A DNA stretch of 47,450 nt from Deltaproteobacteria bacterium (GTDB lineage Bacteria > Myxococcota_A > UBA9160 > JAFDDA01): contig JAFDDA010000061.1 of the NCBI GenBank assembly GCA_019311105.1, positions 1-47,450 on the forward strand. The letters run 5' to 3'. Position 1 is the first letter of the stretch, and every line of letters begins with the position of its first letter. Made by a program: the position numbers and the translations under genes. The notes below the pieces were generated by a model. That model saw only the letters and a program-made list of their open reading frames with translations. It searched no databases and was not told the origin of the DNA. This document shows positions 24,103 to 33,512 of this stretch, piece after piece.

Positions 24103-25730
24103 ATGCGCGAGCCGAGAGATGGACAGTCGATCGCCAGAGCGGACGGTGCGGTGCCCGAAGCGCTCGACCCGGCGATCCCGATCGCTCTTGCGGAAGCCGC
24201 GGCGTACCCTCACGACCCGAGCGCCCGCGCGGGTGTCCGATCGATCGAGACCCATGTCTCCCACGTGTTCCTGACGGGCGAGAAGGTCTACAAGCTCCAC
24301 AAAGCCGTCGACCTCGGCTTCCTGCGGTTTGCGACGCGCGAAGAACGCAATGCCGATTGTCTGCGCGAGATCAGGCAGCGCAGGTCGGCTCCGCGAGTGA
24401 AGAGCTTGCGGCGGCTCGGCGTGGAGCTGCAGCGCCCGAGCACTGCGTCGTCATGCGCCGCCTCGCTGATGGGCGCGACGCCTTGTCGCTCCTTCAAGCT
24501 GGCCAGCTCGGCCCAACGGACATCGATTGCATCGCGGGCCGGATCGCCGCCTTCCATCTCGAACACCGGCTCGGGGCGCCGGCGCCCTTCACGGAGGCCG
24601 ACTGGTTCGAACGGGTGACGGGTCCGGCGATCCGGAACTTCGAGAGTCTCTCCGGGGCCGGCTCGATCGTCGCGCGCGACGCGGTGGAAGCCGCTCGCAG
24701 CGACACCGAGGCCGCTGCGCAACGGCTGGCCGAACGGTTCGAGGCGCGCCGACGGCGCGGGCGTGCCGTCGAAGGGCACGGTGACCTCCACCTGCAGCAC
24801 GTCTTCCTCGAGCCCGGTCGAAGCGAGCCGAGGATCATCGACTGCATCACCTTCAATGATGACCTGCGACGGATCGACGCGGCCGCCGAGGTCGCCTTTC
24901 CCAGTATGGATCTCACCTACCGAGGCGCCCCGGGGCTCGGCGCGCGGCTCCTTCGACGCTACGCCGCGCTCACGGACGACTTCGATCTCTACGGGGTCGT
25001 GGACTTCTTCATCAGCTATCGCGCTGCTGTGCGGGCGAAGGTCGCCGCGCTCGCCGCACTCGAACCGACGATCGGGGCCGAGCAACGGGAAGCAGCGGGC
25101 GCGAGCGCACGACGGCACCTGGCGCTTGCACGGGAGTCATTGACTCCCGCGAAGGCTGCGCCAATCGTGCTGGTGGGAGGCGCAGTTGGGGCGGGAAAGT
25201 CGAGTGTCGCCGAGACCTTTGCCGAGCGGTTCGGCGGCGTCATCGTCTCGTCCGATCGGACCCGAAAACACGAGCTGGGGGTCGACCCCTTCGACCACAG
25301 TCATGCCGGCGATCGGGGTGAAACCTACTCCGATGCGAGCCGCTCGCGCGTCTACGCTGGCCTGCTGGAGCGCACCGCGCCGGTGGCCCGATCGGGACGG
25401 ATCGCGATTCTGGACGCGACCTACGGGAACCGGTCTCACCGCGACACCGCCCGCGCCCTTGCCCGCGAGCTGGGCGTTCCGATCGTGTTCATCAACGCGT
25501 TCTGCGACCCCGACGAGGCCGCCCGACGGGTGGCAGCGCGACAACAGCGGGGCGTGGACGCCTCGGACGCCGGGCCGGAGATTGCCGTCCAGAGCCGGGC
25601 GAGCTTCGACGCACTCGACGAATGGCCCACGGATGCCCAGCTCCGCATCCGGACGGACGAGCCCAACTGGCGCGAGCGCCCCTGGCCGCTCCCGAACGCA
25701 TTGACCCCCTTCCTTCGCTCGGAGCGCTAG
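24103..25730 (+). CDS. APH-like / P-loop kinase fusion (COG2187-COG0645 type), frameshifted
   Basis: ATG 24103 begins a frame holding ETHVSHVFLTGEKVYKLHK and FLRFATREERNADCLREI, the start of the fused aminoglycoside-phosphotransferase-like / ATP-binding proteins (Rv2004c type). From about base 24440 the protein continues in another frame: EGHGDLHLQHVFL (His-Gly-Asp loop), RIIDCITFNDDLR, then a second domain with VGGAVGAGKSSVAETF (Walker A) and SSDRTRK. Between the frames, about 24375-24445, a stretch corresponding to the L-N-R-R-L-A-P-x-V-Y region is damaged or deleted. Both catalytic centres remain, but a full protein is not encoded. In mycobacteria such fusions belong to the dormancy regulon; here CBS and PPK2 genes follow. 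Confidence 0.8.
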
Positions 25731-25943
25731 CTGGAAGTGCCCGCGAGCTTCCCGGTCCTGAATCGAAGTTGCCTTCCGCGACCGGTATGACCCTGAGGCA
25801 CAGTTGCTCCATGGCGAGCAAGACCGGGGCAATCAGTCACGCCACGAAGCGCCACGGCCGTTCACGTCCTCCTCCGTAGGTACGAGATTTGCAGTCTCAC
25901 CTCCTCGACCGAGGAGCGAAACCTGACTACCCGGATCCCGGAC

Positions 25944-26357
25944 ATGCTCTCTGCGATGACGCCCTTCCCTTACTGGATCGACGTGCGCGCGGGGATCAAA
26001 GAGGCCAAGGCGATGATGGCGGAGCACGACATCCGCCACCTTCCGGTTGTCGAGGAGCAAAAGATTCTCGGCGTCGTGTCCGACCGCGACCTGAAGCGCT
26101 GCCAGACTCCCGAGGCGGGGGCCCAGCCCGACGAGGAGTTGTCCGTTGGCGATGCCTTCGTGGATCACGCCTACATAGTGGATATCAGCGAGCCGCTCGA
26201 TGCCGTGCTTTCGCACATGTGGGAGGAGCGCATCGGCTCCACCCTGGTTCTCAAGGTCGGCAAGCTGGTGGGGATCTTCACCGCAGCCGACGCCTGCCGC
26301 CTTTTCGCTGCGCGTCTCCGAGAGGACGCCAACGAACCTCCGGACGAGATCGCCTGA
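25944..26357 (+). CDS. two-CBS-domain protein
   Basis: 137 residues with a tandem CBS pair. The first CBS ends in VEEQKILGVVSDRDLK; the second runs from VDISEPLDAVLSHM to KVGKLVGIFTAADACRLF. Stand-alone CBS pairs bind adenine nucleotides and act as energy sensors; Hrp1 (Rv2626c) is a known dormancy example. A GAGGAG site at 25911-25916 is too far from ATG 25944 but ideally placed for CTG 25923 in the same frame, which would add LTTRIPD; that start is possible. It lies between the APH-kinase fusion and PPK2 genes on the same strand. Confidence 0.85.
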   Translation: MLSAMTPFPYWIDVRAGIKEAKAMMAEHDIRHLPVVEEQKILGVVSDRDLKRCQTPEAGAQPDEELSVGDAFVDHAYIVDISEPLDAVLSHMWEERIGSTLVLKVGKLVGIFTAADACRLFAARLREDANEPPDEIA

Positions 26358-26408
26358 GTACGCCGAGCGTTCGACCCTTGCCCGAAGAGGCGCCGACGGA
26401 GGATCTGC

Positions 26409-27329
26409 ATGGACAAGCCCGCTGACATCGCCACTGCACGCGAGGACAACGCTCTACGCGAGATCAAGAATCGCAACGGCAAGTTCGGGCTCACGCAGGA
26501 CGACCTCGAGGCGATCAACAGCAACAAGGGCTTGGTCACGCTCCTTCGCCAGAACGGCTTCTCCGCCAAGAAGGCCCTCAGCGCGATCCGCTACGAGCAG
26601 GAGCTCGAGAAGCTCCAGATCGAGCTCGTCCAGCTCCAGCGCGACGCCCAAGTCAACGGCCGTCGAATCGCCATCGTCTGCGAGGGCCGCGACGCCGCCG
26701 GCAAGGGTGGCGCAATCCGTCGCTTCATCGAGCACCTGAATCCTCGAACCGCACGCGTGGTCGCCCTTCCCAAGCCGACCGAGGTCGAGCAGGGCCAGTG
26801 GTATTTCCAGCGTTATATCTCCGAGCTGCCGAACCCCGGCGAGATCCGCTTCTTCGATCGCTCCTGGTACAACCGCGCTGTGGTCGAGCCAGTCATGGGT
26901 TTCTGCACGGACGATCAGTACGGCCAGTTCATGCAGCAGGTTCCCGAGTTCGAGCACATGCTCTACGAAGACGGGGTGGAGCTGATCAAGTTCTGGTTCT
27001 CGATCTCCAAAGAGGAACAGGAGCAGCGCTTCGAGTCACGCAAGCAGAACCCGCTCAAGCAGTGGAAGATCAGCCCGGTGGACGAGAAGGCCCAGGAGCA
27101 CTGGGACCTCTACTCCTACTACAAGGAAGAGATGTTCAGCAAGACTCACACGACCTTCAGCCCATGGATCATCGTGCGAGCGAACAACAAGAAGCGCGCC
27201 CGGCTGGAGGCCATTCGGTACGTGCTGAGTCACATGAGCTACGAGGGCAAACGCAAAGCCGGGACGTCCCTGCACCCCGACCCGGCGATCGTCCGCCGCT
27301 TCCACCGCTCGAACAAGCAGATCGATTAG
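26409..27329 (+). CDS. ppk2: polyphosphate kinase 2 family protein
   Basis: 306 residues; ATG 26409 has GGAGG upstream. IVCEGRDAAGKGGAIRRF (Walker A at 92-100) and FFDRSWYNRA (Walker B region) are the PPK2 signature, with the lid-module stretch SPRTARVV-like NPRTARVVALPKPTE between. KYWFSIS-like IKFWFSISKEEQ and WKISPVDEKAQEHWDLYS complete the family pattern. PPK2 enzymes transfer phosphate between polyphosphate and nucleoside mono- or diphosphates. An N-terminal helical extension of about 80 residues is present, as in many bacterial members. Its position after the CBS gene supports a role in energy stress. Confidence 0.93.
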   Translation: MDKPADIATAREDNALREIKNRNGKFGLTQDDLEAINSNKGLVTLLRQNGFSAKKALSAIRYEQELEKLQIELVQLQRDAQVNGRRIAIVCEGRDAAGKGGAIRRFIEHLNPRTARVVALPKPTEVEQGQWYFQRYISELPNPGEIRFFDRSWYNRAVVEPVMGFCTDDQYGQFMQQVPEFEHMLYEDGVELIKFWFSISKEEQEQRFESRKQNPLKQWKISPVDEKAQEHWDLYSYYKEEMFSKTHTTFSPWIIVRANNKKRARLEAIRYVLSHMSYEGKRKAGTSLHPDPAIVRRFHRSNKQID

Positions 27330-27385
27330 GCGTAGCCCGCGCTTCGAAGGGAGCGACGGCCTATCGGTCCGGCACGGCGGGCCCG

Positions 27386-29173
27386 CTACTCTGGCCGGCG
27401 AGACTCGATCGCGGCCGGTGCGGCGAACGCATGGCGCAGGCGTTCGGCATCGAACTTGAGTTCGCGTGCGTAGGTGTAGAGACCGTTCTGTTCCTGCTCG
27501 ATGTCGGTGAGCTGCGTGTAGCAGAAGCCCGCGACGCGAGGGTTCTCGAGCAGGATCGCAGTCAGGGCGATGATCCTTGCGAGGGCCTCCTCGGCATCCT
27601 TCGGTCGTTCGCCGTAGCCCCAGCTGGCATCTTGATCGGCCCCTTCCTTCCACCACGTGCCGCCGTACTCATCGACGACGTAAGGTTCGCCGGCGTAGGC
27701 CGCTCCCGGCTCACCGCCGAACTGCTCGCGTGCGGCTCCGATGTCGCAAGGCCCGTTTGCATGGGTCTCCCGGAAGCGTGCGGGGCCCTGCTCGTAGTCG
27801 TGCACGCTGTAGACATCGGTCTGGATGTGGGTCCAGCCGCTCGCATCGTGTACGGGCCGGGTGGGGTCGAGGGCCTTCGTGAGCGAGTAGACCTTGCGGA
27901 TCGCGCGGTCGTAGAGGGGCTCTCGGCCCTTTCTGCGGTTCGCCTCGTTGAACGGGGTCCAGAGGACGATCGAGGGATGGTTTCGATCCCGCTCGACGAC
28001 CTCGCACCACTCGCGTAGATGGTTGTCGAGGGCACGCTCCTGATGAACGGCGTCTTCGCGGGGCGGAAAGAAGTTCATCCCTTCGAGCCCCCAATCGGGG
28101 AACTCTCCCCAGGTCAGGTAGCCGAGACGATCCGCCCAGTAGTGAAAGCGCTCTTCGAAGACCTTTTGGTGAAGACGCGCACCGTTGAAGCCGAGCGTCT
28201 GGGCACGCTCGATGTCGGCGCGCAGCTCGTCATCCGAGGGGGCGGTCCACAACCCCTCCGGGTAGAAGCCTTGATCGAGGATGAGCCTAAGGAAGAGCGG
28301 CTCCCCGTTCAGCAGGAAGCGGTCGCCTTCGATGGAGAACTGTCGCAAACCGGCATACGACTCGACGGTGTCCACCGCCTCATCGCCAAGAAGAAGCTCG
28401 AAGCGCAGGTCGTAGAGGTGCGGGTCGGCCGGTGACCACGAACGCGGCGACGGCAGGTCGATGACGATCGGCAGACCGTTGCCTGCCACGCCCTCGACCC
28501 GGGCCACCTCCTGGCCCCCCGAAGAAGCGATGCAACGAAGTCTGTGGGGGGCGTCGAGTGCGGCGAGTGTCGGCACGATGACGAATCGCTCGTTCGGCCA
28601 ATCGGGAAGGATCTGCACCGAGTCGATGCGCGCCGCCGGCACCGCCTCGAGCCACACGCTCTGCCAGATTCCCGTCGTCCGCGTGTAGCTCGCAGCAAAC
28701 GATTGATGGAGGAGACTCTGCTTGCCCGCGGGCTGAAGGCCGGAGCGGACATCGTCTTCGACGCGGACGACGAGCTGGTTGACGTCGCCGAGCGCGTCGG
28801 TGATGTCGAGGCTGAAGGAAACACTGCCGCCGCGATGCTGCCCGACTTCGACGCCGTTCACCCAGACGCGGCAAGACCAGTCGACGGCCCCGAAGTGGAG
28901 GAGCACCCGCCCCTCCTTCCACGCCGTCGGCACGTCGAACTCGCGGTGATACCAGACGACCTTCATGAAGTCCGTCACCCCGATGCCCGAGAGCAGGCTC
29001 TCCGGGCAGAAGGGGACCTGGATGCGATCATCGATCTGCTCGGGGTCGAGTACCCACCCGCGATGCAGGCCCGAGTCGCCCGAGTCGATCTTGAACCCCC
29101 ACTCGCCGTTCAGGCTCCTCCACTCGGGGCGAACGAACTGGGGCCGCGGATGTTCGGGACGGGGGACGCTCAT
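27386..29173 (-). CDS. glycoside hydrolase family 2 protein
   Basis: 595 residues with the GH2 layout: a jelly-roll sugar-binding domain (SLNGEWGFKIDSG, then CRVWVNGVEVGQHRGG), an immunoglobulin-like domain in the middle, and a TIM barrel. In the barrel, LWTPFNEANRR carries the acid/base Glu near residue 410, and YVVDEYGGTWW the nucleophile Glu near residue 500. No signal peptide is visible, so it is probably cytoplasmic. Activity could be beta-galactosidase, beta-glucuronidase or beta-mannosidase; the sequence alone does not decide. It is convergent with the PPK2 gene. Confidence 0.9.
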   Translation of the reverse strand: MSVPRPEHPRPQFVRPEWRSLNGEWGFKIDSGDSGLHRGWVLDPEQIDDRIQVPFCPESLLSGIGVTDFMKVVWYHREFDVPTAWKEGRVLLHFGAVDWSCRVWVNGVEVGQHRGGSVSFSLDITDALGDVNQLVVRVEDDVRSGLQPAGKQSLLHQSFAASYTRTTGIWQSVWLEAVPAARIDSVQILPDWPNERFVIVPTLAALDAPHRLRCIASSGGQEVARVEGVAGNGLPIVIDLPSPRSWSPADPHLYDLRFELLLGDEAVDTVESYAGLRQFSIEGDRFLLNGEPLFLRLILDQGFYPEGLWTAPSDDELRADIERAQTLGFNGARLHQKVFEERFHYWADRLGYLTWGEFPDWGLEGMNFFPPREDAVHQERALDNHLREWCEVVERDRNHPSIVLWTPFNEANRRKGREPLYDRAIRKVYSLTKALDPTRPVHDASGWTHIQTDVYSVHDYEQGPARFRETHANGPCDIGAAREQFGGEPGAAYAGEPYVVDEYGGTWWKEGADQDASWGYGERPKDAEEALARIIALTAILLENPRVAGFCYTQLTDIEQEQNGLYTYARELKFDAERLRHAFAAPAAIESRRPE

Positions 29174-29263
29174 CGGGTGTGTCCTGCTGGAATGAGGGCG
29201 AGCGTAGCCGGCGCGGCCGGCGACCTCTACTGCGCGGCTCCCTGGAGCGTTCGAATCAGGGCG

Positions 29264-29920
29264 CTACCAGCTCTCGACCGGTTCGTGCAGATCGGTGAAG
29301 TGGATGGATCGGCGCAGCTGCTGCGAGATCTCCACGATACGGCTGCGCCCAGCTTCACCGAGAACATGCGTCTCGATCTCGCGGAACCTCTGCTGGATCG
29401 GCGCTAGCTCGCCGGCCGGGATCTCCGCCAGCTCGGGCATCAGCAAGGTCTGCTCCTCCGCCGTCAGGTGTGGACGCATGCGACCCAGGTAGATCGAGAC
29501 CACCCGGAAGGCCTTTTCCCAGTCGCCTTCGTCGACGCCATCACAGAGTTCGCGCGTCAGTCCGCCGAGTGCTTCGTGATCCTCTTCGAAATGCTGGCAG
29601 CGGTCGGGAGCCAGCAGCCCCCAACTCTGGAGCGCCGGGAAGAAGACATCTTCTTCCTTCACGCGATGCACGCGATGCGTGAAGTTGCCGATGAAGTCAA
29701 CGGCTACCCGCCAGAAGTCGGGCCGGAGCGGCGCCCCTCGAAGGAGCTGCTGCGCCTCGGTCTCCATGGCGGAGAGGGCCAGGCCCATCATGTGATGTTC
29801 GGCCAGGAGTTCCTGCTCCGGCCGCTCCATCTCGACGGCACCAGGGGGCGAGTAAGCCGTCCGCATCCAGTCTTCGAAGGCGATGGCACGAGCCTGACTC
29901 GCCGCAAGTGAATCGTTCAC
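29264..29920 (-). CDS. hemerythrin HHE-domain protein
   Basis: 218 residues from GTG 29920, chosen because AAAGGGG lies about six bases upstream; TTG 29950 in the same frame is less likely. The four-helix HHE pattern is clear: LAEHHMMGL, then HRVHRVKEEDVFFPAL (HxxxE), HFEEDHEALGG, and MRPHLTAEEQTLLMPEL (HxxxE). These residues would bind a diiron centre for O2, NO or redox sensing. No signal peptide, so cytoplasmic. The start region is about 50 residues longer than a minimal HHE domain. It is divergent from the acyl-CoA dehydrogenase gene. Confidence 0.88.
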   Translation of the reverse strand: MNDSLAASQARAIAFEDWMRTAYSPPGAVEMERPEQELLAEHHMMGLALSAMETEAQQLLRGAPLRPDFWRVAVDFIGNFTHRVHRVKEEDVFFPALQSWGLLAPDRCQHFEEDHEALGGLTRELCDGVDEGDWEKAFRVVSIYLGRMRPHLTAEEQTLLMPELAEIPAGELAPIQQRFREIETHVLGEAGRSRIVEISQQLRRSIHFTDLHEPVESW

Positions 29921-30081
29921 ACGGACCCCTTTCGGTGCCCCCCTCGACAAGGAGCGAGGGCAAGAGACGTGCCCTGAGAGGAGTGTGTCATAGCGGCTCC
30001 CCCGGCCTGCGAGACATGATGCCTCGTGACCCGACGGGATGCCCCAGTCGCCGTCGCGCTGGCCTCAGCTAGAGTTGCACC

Positions 30082-31332
30082 ATGCCGATGAACGTCCAGT
30101 CGATCGCAGGCCTGCCCGACCGAATCAACCAGATCCGCTCCCTCACCGCCGAGATCGTCAACCGGGAGATCCTTCCCCGGGAGAACGAACTCTGGCGTTG
30201 GCGCCGAGACGGGGACATCTCGGACAGCGAAAAGAATAAATCTCGTGATGCGCGTCGCGCGATCCAGGAGAAGGTGAAACAGGCCGGCCTGTGGGCGCCG
30301 CATCTTCCCGAGGAGTACGGCGGCTGCGGGCTGTCCTTCCTCGAGCACGCCTACATGAACGAGGTGCTCGCCTATGCGATTGGCGCCGCGGCGCTCTTCG
30401 GTGTGGTCGCGCCGAACTCGGGCAACCAGAAGATCCTCCTCAAGTACGGCACGGAAGAGCAGCGCAAGAAGTGGCTCGTACCCCTCACCGAAGGGAAGAT
30501 GCAATCGGGCTTCTCGATGACCGAGCCCGACAACGCCGGCTCGGACCCGCGTTCGATCCAGACCACGGCGCGGCGCGAGGGCGACGAGTGGGTGATCAAC
30601 GGCCACAAGTGGTTCACCTCCAACGGGCTCGCCGCGGATTTCCTGATCGTCATGTGTCGCACCGACGACCCGGAAGGCCCGGCCGAGACCAACGGCAAGA
30701 TGACCCAGATCATCGTCCCGACCGACACGCCCGGCGTGAACATCATCCGCGGCATCACCGTCTGGGGCCGCTCGAGCGACCACGCCGAGATCATCTACGA
30801 GGACGTGCGGGTCCCGGTCGAAAACCAGCTCGGGCAGACGGGGTCGGGACATCAGGCCGCTCAGGATCGGCTCGGCGCCGGCCGCGTCTACCACTGCATG
30901 AACTCCGTCGGTCAGATGTGGCGTGCCTTCGACCTGATGGTGGAGCGCGCAAGCAGCCGCGAGGTGCACGGCGGCCTTCTGCGGGAAAAGCAGTTCATCC
31001 AGGGCTTCATCGCCGATTCCTACATCGACATCCAGGCGTCCCGTCTCATGACGATCCATTGTGCCGAGCAGATGGAGAGCGGTGCCGACGCGCGCACTGA
31101 GATTTCGGCGATCAAGATCTCCGTCCCGGAGGCCTACACCCGCGTCGTGGACCGGGCGATCCAGGTCTGGGGTGCGGCCGGCGTGACCGACGATCTCCCG
31201 CTGGCGGCAATGTATCAGGGAGCCCGCACGCTTCGGCTCGCCGACGGGCCCGACGAAGTGCACAAGATCCTGATCGCCAAGAACGTGCTGAAGCAGTATC
31301 AGGCGGGAGGTTCCTGGGACTTCGGGAGCTGA
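30082..31332 (+). CDS. acyl-CoA dehydrogenase
   Basis: 416 residues covering all three ACAD domains. GFSMTEPDNAGSDP is the FAD-binding segment, INGHKWFTSNGLAADF the beta domain, and LPLAAMYQGARTLRLADGPD the C-terminal helix and FAD-contact loop with the typical R-x-x-D-G-P-x-E-V-H ending. The N-terminal WAPHLPEEYGGCGLSFLEHA is of the FadE / ACAD10-11-like long-chain type. It should oxidise an acyl-CoA to the enoyl-CoA, with electrons passing to ETF. It is convergent with, and 18 bases from, an acyl-CoA ligase gene. Confidence 0.94.
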   Translation: MPMNVQSIAGLPDRINQIRSLTAEIVNREILPRENELWRWRRDGDISDSEKNKSRDARRAIQEKVKQAGLWAPHLPEEYGGCGLSFLEHAYMNEVLAYAIGAAALFGVVAPNSGNQKILLKYGTEEQRKKWLVPLTEGKMQSGFSMTEPDNAGSDPRSIQTTARREGDEWVINGHKWFTSNGLAADFLIVMCRTDDPEGPAETNGKMTQIIVPTDTPGVNIIRGITVWGRSSDHAEIIYEDVRVPVENQLGQTGSGHQAAQDRLGAGRVYHCMNSVGQMWRAFDLMVERASSREVHGGLLREKQFIQGFIADSYIDIQASRLMTIHCAEQMESGADARTEISAIKISVPEAYTRVVDRAIQVWGAAGVTDDLPLAAMYQGARTLRLADGPDEVHKILIAKNVLKQYQAGGSWDFGS

Positions 31333-31350
31333 GGCCGGCCCGGTTCCGGG

Positions 31351-32928
31351 TCAGCCCACGCGCCGCGAGGCGTCCTTCCAGTACGTCTCGCGTAGTCGGA
31401 ACTTCTGGAGCTTGCCCGTCGCCGTGCGCGGCAGGGCTTCGACGAACTCGATCGACGTGGGGCACTTGAAGTGCGCCATGTTGTCGCGGCAGAAGTCGAT
31501 GACTGCCTGCTCCGATGGCGAATGGCCCGGGCGCAGAACGATGAGCGCCTTCGGTGTCTCACCCCACCTCTCGCTCGGGACGCCGATCACGGCGCACTCC
31601 AACACCCCCTCGTGCTTGTAGAGGGTGTCCTCGATCTCGGGCGAGCTGATGTTCTCCCCACCCGAGATGATGACGTCCTTCTTGCGGTCGACGATGTGGA
31701 TGTTGCCGACCTCGTCCCACACGGCGAGGTCGCCGGTGTGGAACCAACCGTCCCGGATCGCCGTGGCCGTCTCCACGGGCTGCTCCCAATACCCAGCGAA
31801 CACGACGTTCGAGCGGGCGCATACCTCGCCGACGCTCTGGCCGTCGCGTGCGACCGGCTGATCCTCGTCGTCGAGTACGAGCAGTGACACCCCGAGGCCG
31901 GGCACGCCCGCCCGGGCGCGCCGCGCGTAGTCGTCGTGCGCCGTGCCGTGGTCGGGCGCCGACACGGTGAGCAGAGGCGCCGTCTCGGTCAGGCCGTAGA
32001 TCTGGATGAAGTGCCAGCCGAGCTCGCGTTCCAGCCGCTCGATGAATGCGGCAGGCGGCGGCGCGCCGGCCACGGTGAAGCGCGGCGTCGTCGCGATCTC
32101 GTGCTTGGCGCGCTCTTCGTAGCCGAGGATCGTGTTGAGGACCGCCGGCGCCATGCAGGCGAACGTCACGCCCTCGGCCGCGATCAAGCCGAAGATGGCT
32201 TCCGCATCGATGGTCCGCAGAACCACGTGAGTGCCACCCATCCCGGTCAGTGCGTAGACGCCACCCCAACCGTTGCAATGGAACATCGGCAGGGTCCACA
32301 GCTCGACATCGTCATGCGAGACGCCGAGGTGGGCGATCAGGTTGTACGCGTTCAGGTAGCAGTTGCGATGGGTGAGCATCACGCCCTTCGGGCGCGCCGT
32401 CGTGCCGGACGTGTAGTTGATGGAGACGAGATCGTTCTCCGAGAGGGCGGGCTCGGGTGGAACCTGTGCGCTTCCGCCTTGGATCAAGGCCTCCCAGTCG
32501 ATCCAGCCCTCCGGCGCAGCCCCTCCGTCTTGTGCAACCACGAAGTGTTCGACGCTCGCGAGCCCTGGCCGGATCTCGTCGATGACATTCGTGTACTCAT
32601 GGTCGACCAGCACCGCCTTTACACCGGCGTGATTCAGGATGTACTCGTGGTCGGCCGGGACCAGGCGGTAGTTCAGCGGGACGAGCACCGCGCCGATCTG
32701 GCTCGTGGCGTAGAAGCTCTCGAGGAAGAAGTGTGAGTTGGGGCTCAGGATGCAGACACGGTCGCCCTGGCCGATCCCGAGGCCGAGCAACGCGTGCGAG
32801 AGTTGGTTGGCGCGCGCCTGGTATTCGGCATAGGTGAAGCGGAGGTCGCCATCGACGATGGCCGTCTTGTCCGGGTAGAGCGCGGCGGCGCGCCGAAGGA
32901 AATCGTTGACGAGCAGCGGAACTTCCAT
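31351..32928 (-). CDS. acyl-CoA synthetase (AMP-dependent ligase)
   Basis: 525 residues from ATG 32928 with AGAGGA upstream. INYTSGTTARPKGVMLTHRN is the ATP-binding P-loop-like motif A3, IYGLTETAPL motif A5, GWFHTGDLAVWDE motif A7, and RKKDVIISGGENISSPEIED motif A8. LPRTATGKLQKFRLRE supplies the catalytic Lys of motif A10. The sequence has the AlkK/medium-chain-fatty-acyl or fatty-acyl-CoA synthetase look. It activates a carboxylic acid to its CoA thioester. The gene is complete, in contrast to the second ligase at 41128. Confidence 0.93.
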   Translation of the reverse strand: MEVPLLVNDFLRRAAALYPDKTAIVDGDLRFTYAEYQARANQLSHALLGLGIGQGDRVCILSPNSHFFLESFYATSQIGAVLVPLNYRLVPADHEYILNHAGVKAVLVDHEYTNVIDEIRPGLASVEHFVVAQDGGAAPEGWIDWEALIQGGSAQVPPEPALSENDLVSINYTSGTTARPKGVMLTHRNCYLNAYNLIAHLGVSHDDVELWTLPMFHCNGWGGVYALTGMGGTHVVLRTIDAEAIFGLIAAEGVTFACMAPAVLNTILGYEERAKHEIATTPRFTVAGAPPPAAFIERLERELGWHFIQIYGLTETAPLLTVSAPDHGTAHDDYARRARAGVPGLGVSLLVLDDEDQPVARDGQSVGEVCARSNVVFAGYWEQPVETATAIRDGWFHTGDLAVWDEVGNIHIVDRKKDVIISGGENISSPEIEDTLYKHEGVLECAVIGVPSERWGETPKALIVLRPGHSPSEQAVIDFCRDNMAHFKCPTSIEFVEALPRTATGKLQKFRLRETYWKDASRRVG

Positions 32929-33043
32929 GCAAGGGTCCTCTCTGGGCACTGGCTAGAGTGCCACGTTCGAGCGCGACGATCCCGGGATGTTTCCCGCAGT
33001 TCCCCAGGCCCGAGTGGTAGGATCCGGCCCCGGAGGATCAATC

Positions 33044-33502
33044 ATGAATCTCGTGACCCGCTTGGCCTGCATCGCTTCCCTTGCCGTCGCCGGCGTTGCC
33101 GGAGCAGCCCCCCAAGAAGCCGGCGAAGCGCCCGCCACGGCGTGGGACCAGGCCAAGGTCACGGCCCTGGCCGGGGAGCTCTCGGCGGCCGTGAAAGGCA
33201 TCCGCACGGCGGTGCGACAGACGGGCTCGCCGAGCATCGGCAGCATGCAGTCGCGCCACTTCCATCAGTTCAAGGACAAGCTCCGGCTGATCGAGAGCGA
33301 GTCGCGGCACCTGGCCAGCGAACTGGCCGAGGGTCAAGGGCTGGAGCCGACCCTCCCGGCCTACCGGCATCTTCGTCTGTTGGTGCGCGACGCTCGTGAA
33401 CTCGCCAGGAGTCTGTTCATCGGCAAGCAGACCCAGGATCGAATCGATGTGGGGCGTGCCAAGCTCGACGCCCTGGCGGCCTACTATCCGCCCGAGAAGT
33501 AG
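33044..33502 (+). CDS. secreted all-helical protein, unknown function
   Basis: 152 residues from ATG 33044, with GGAGG seven bases upstream. Residues 1-22 form a Sec signal peptide ending in AGVAGAA. The mature part is a predicted helical bundle (for example IGSMQSRHFHQFKDKLRLIE and DARELARSLFIGKQTQDR). Its length and four-helix look resemble cytochrome c'-like proteins such as the one at 20926, but no CxxCH motif is present, so no haem is expected. I do not recognise a named family. It stands alone between a divergent acyl-CoA ligase gene and a convergent SDR gene. Confidence 0.75.
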   Translation: MNLVTRLACIASLAVAGVAGAAPQEAGEAPATAWDQAKVTALAGELSAAVKGIRTAVRQTGSPSIGSMQSRHFHQFKDKLRLIESESRHLASELAEGQGLEPTLPAYRHLRLLVRDARELARSLFIGKQTQDRIDVGRAKLDALAAYYPPEK

Positions 33503-33512
33503 CCTCCGCCGT

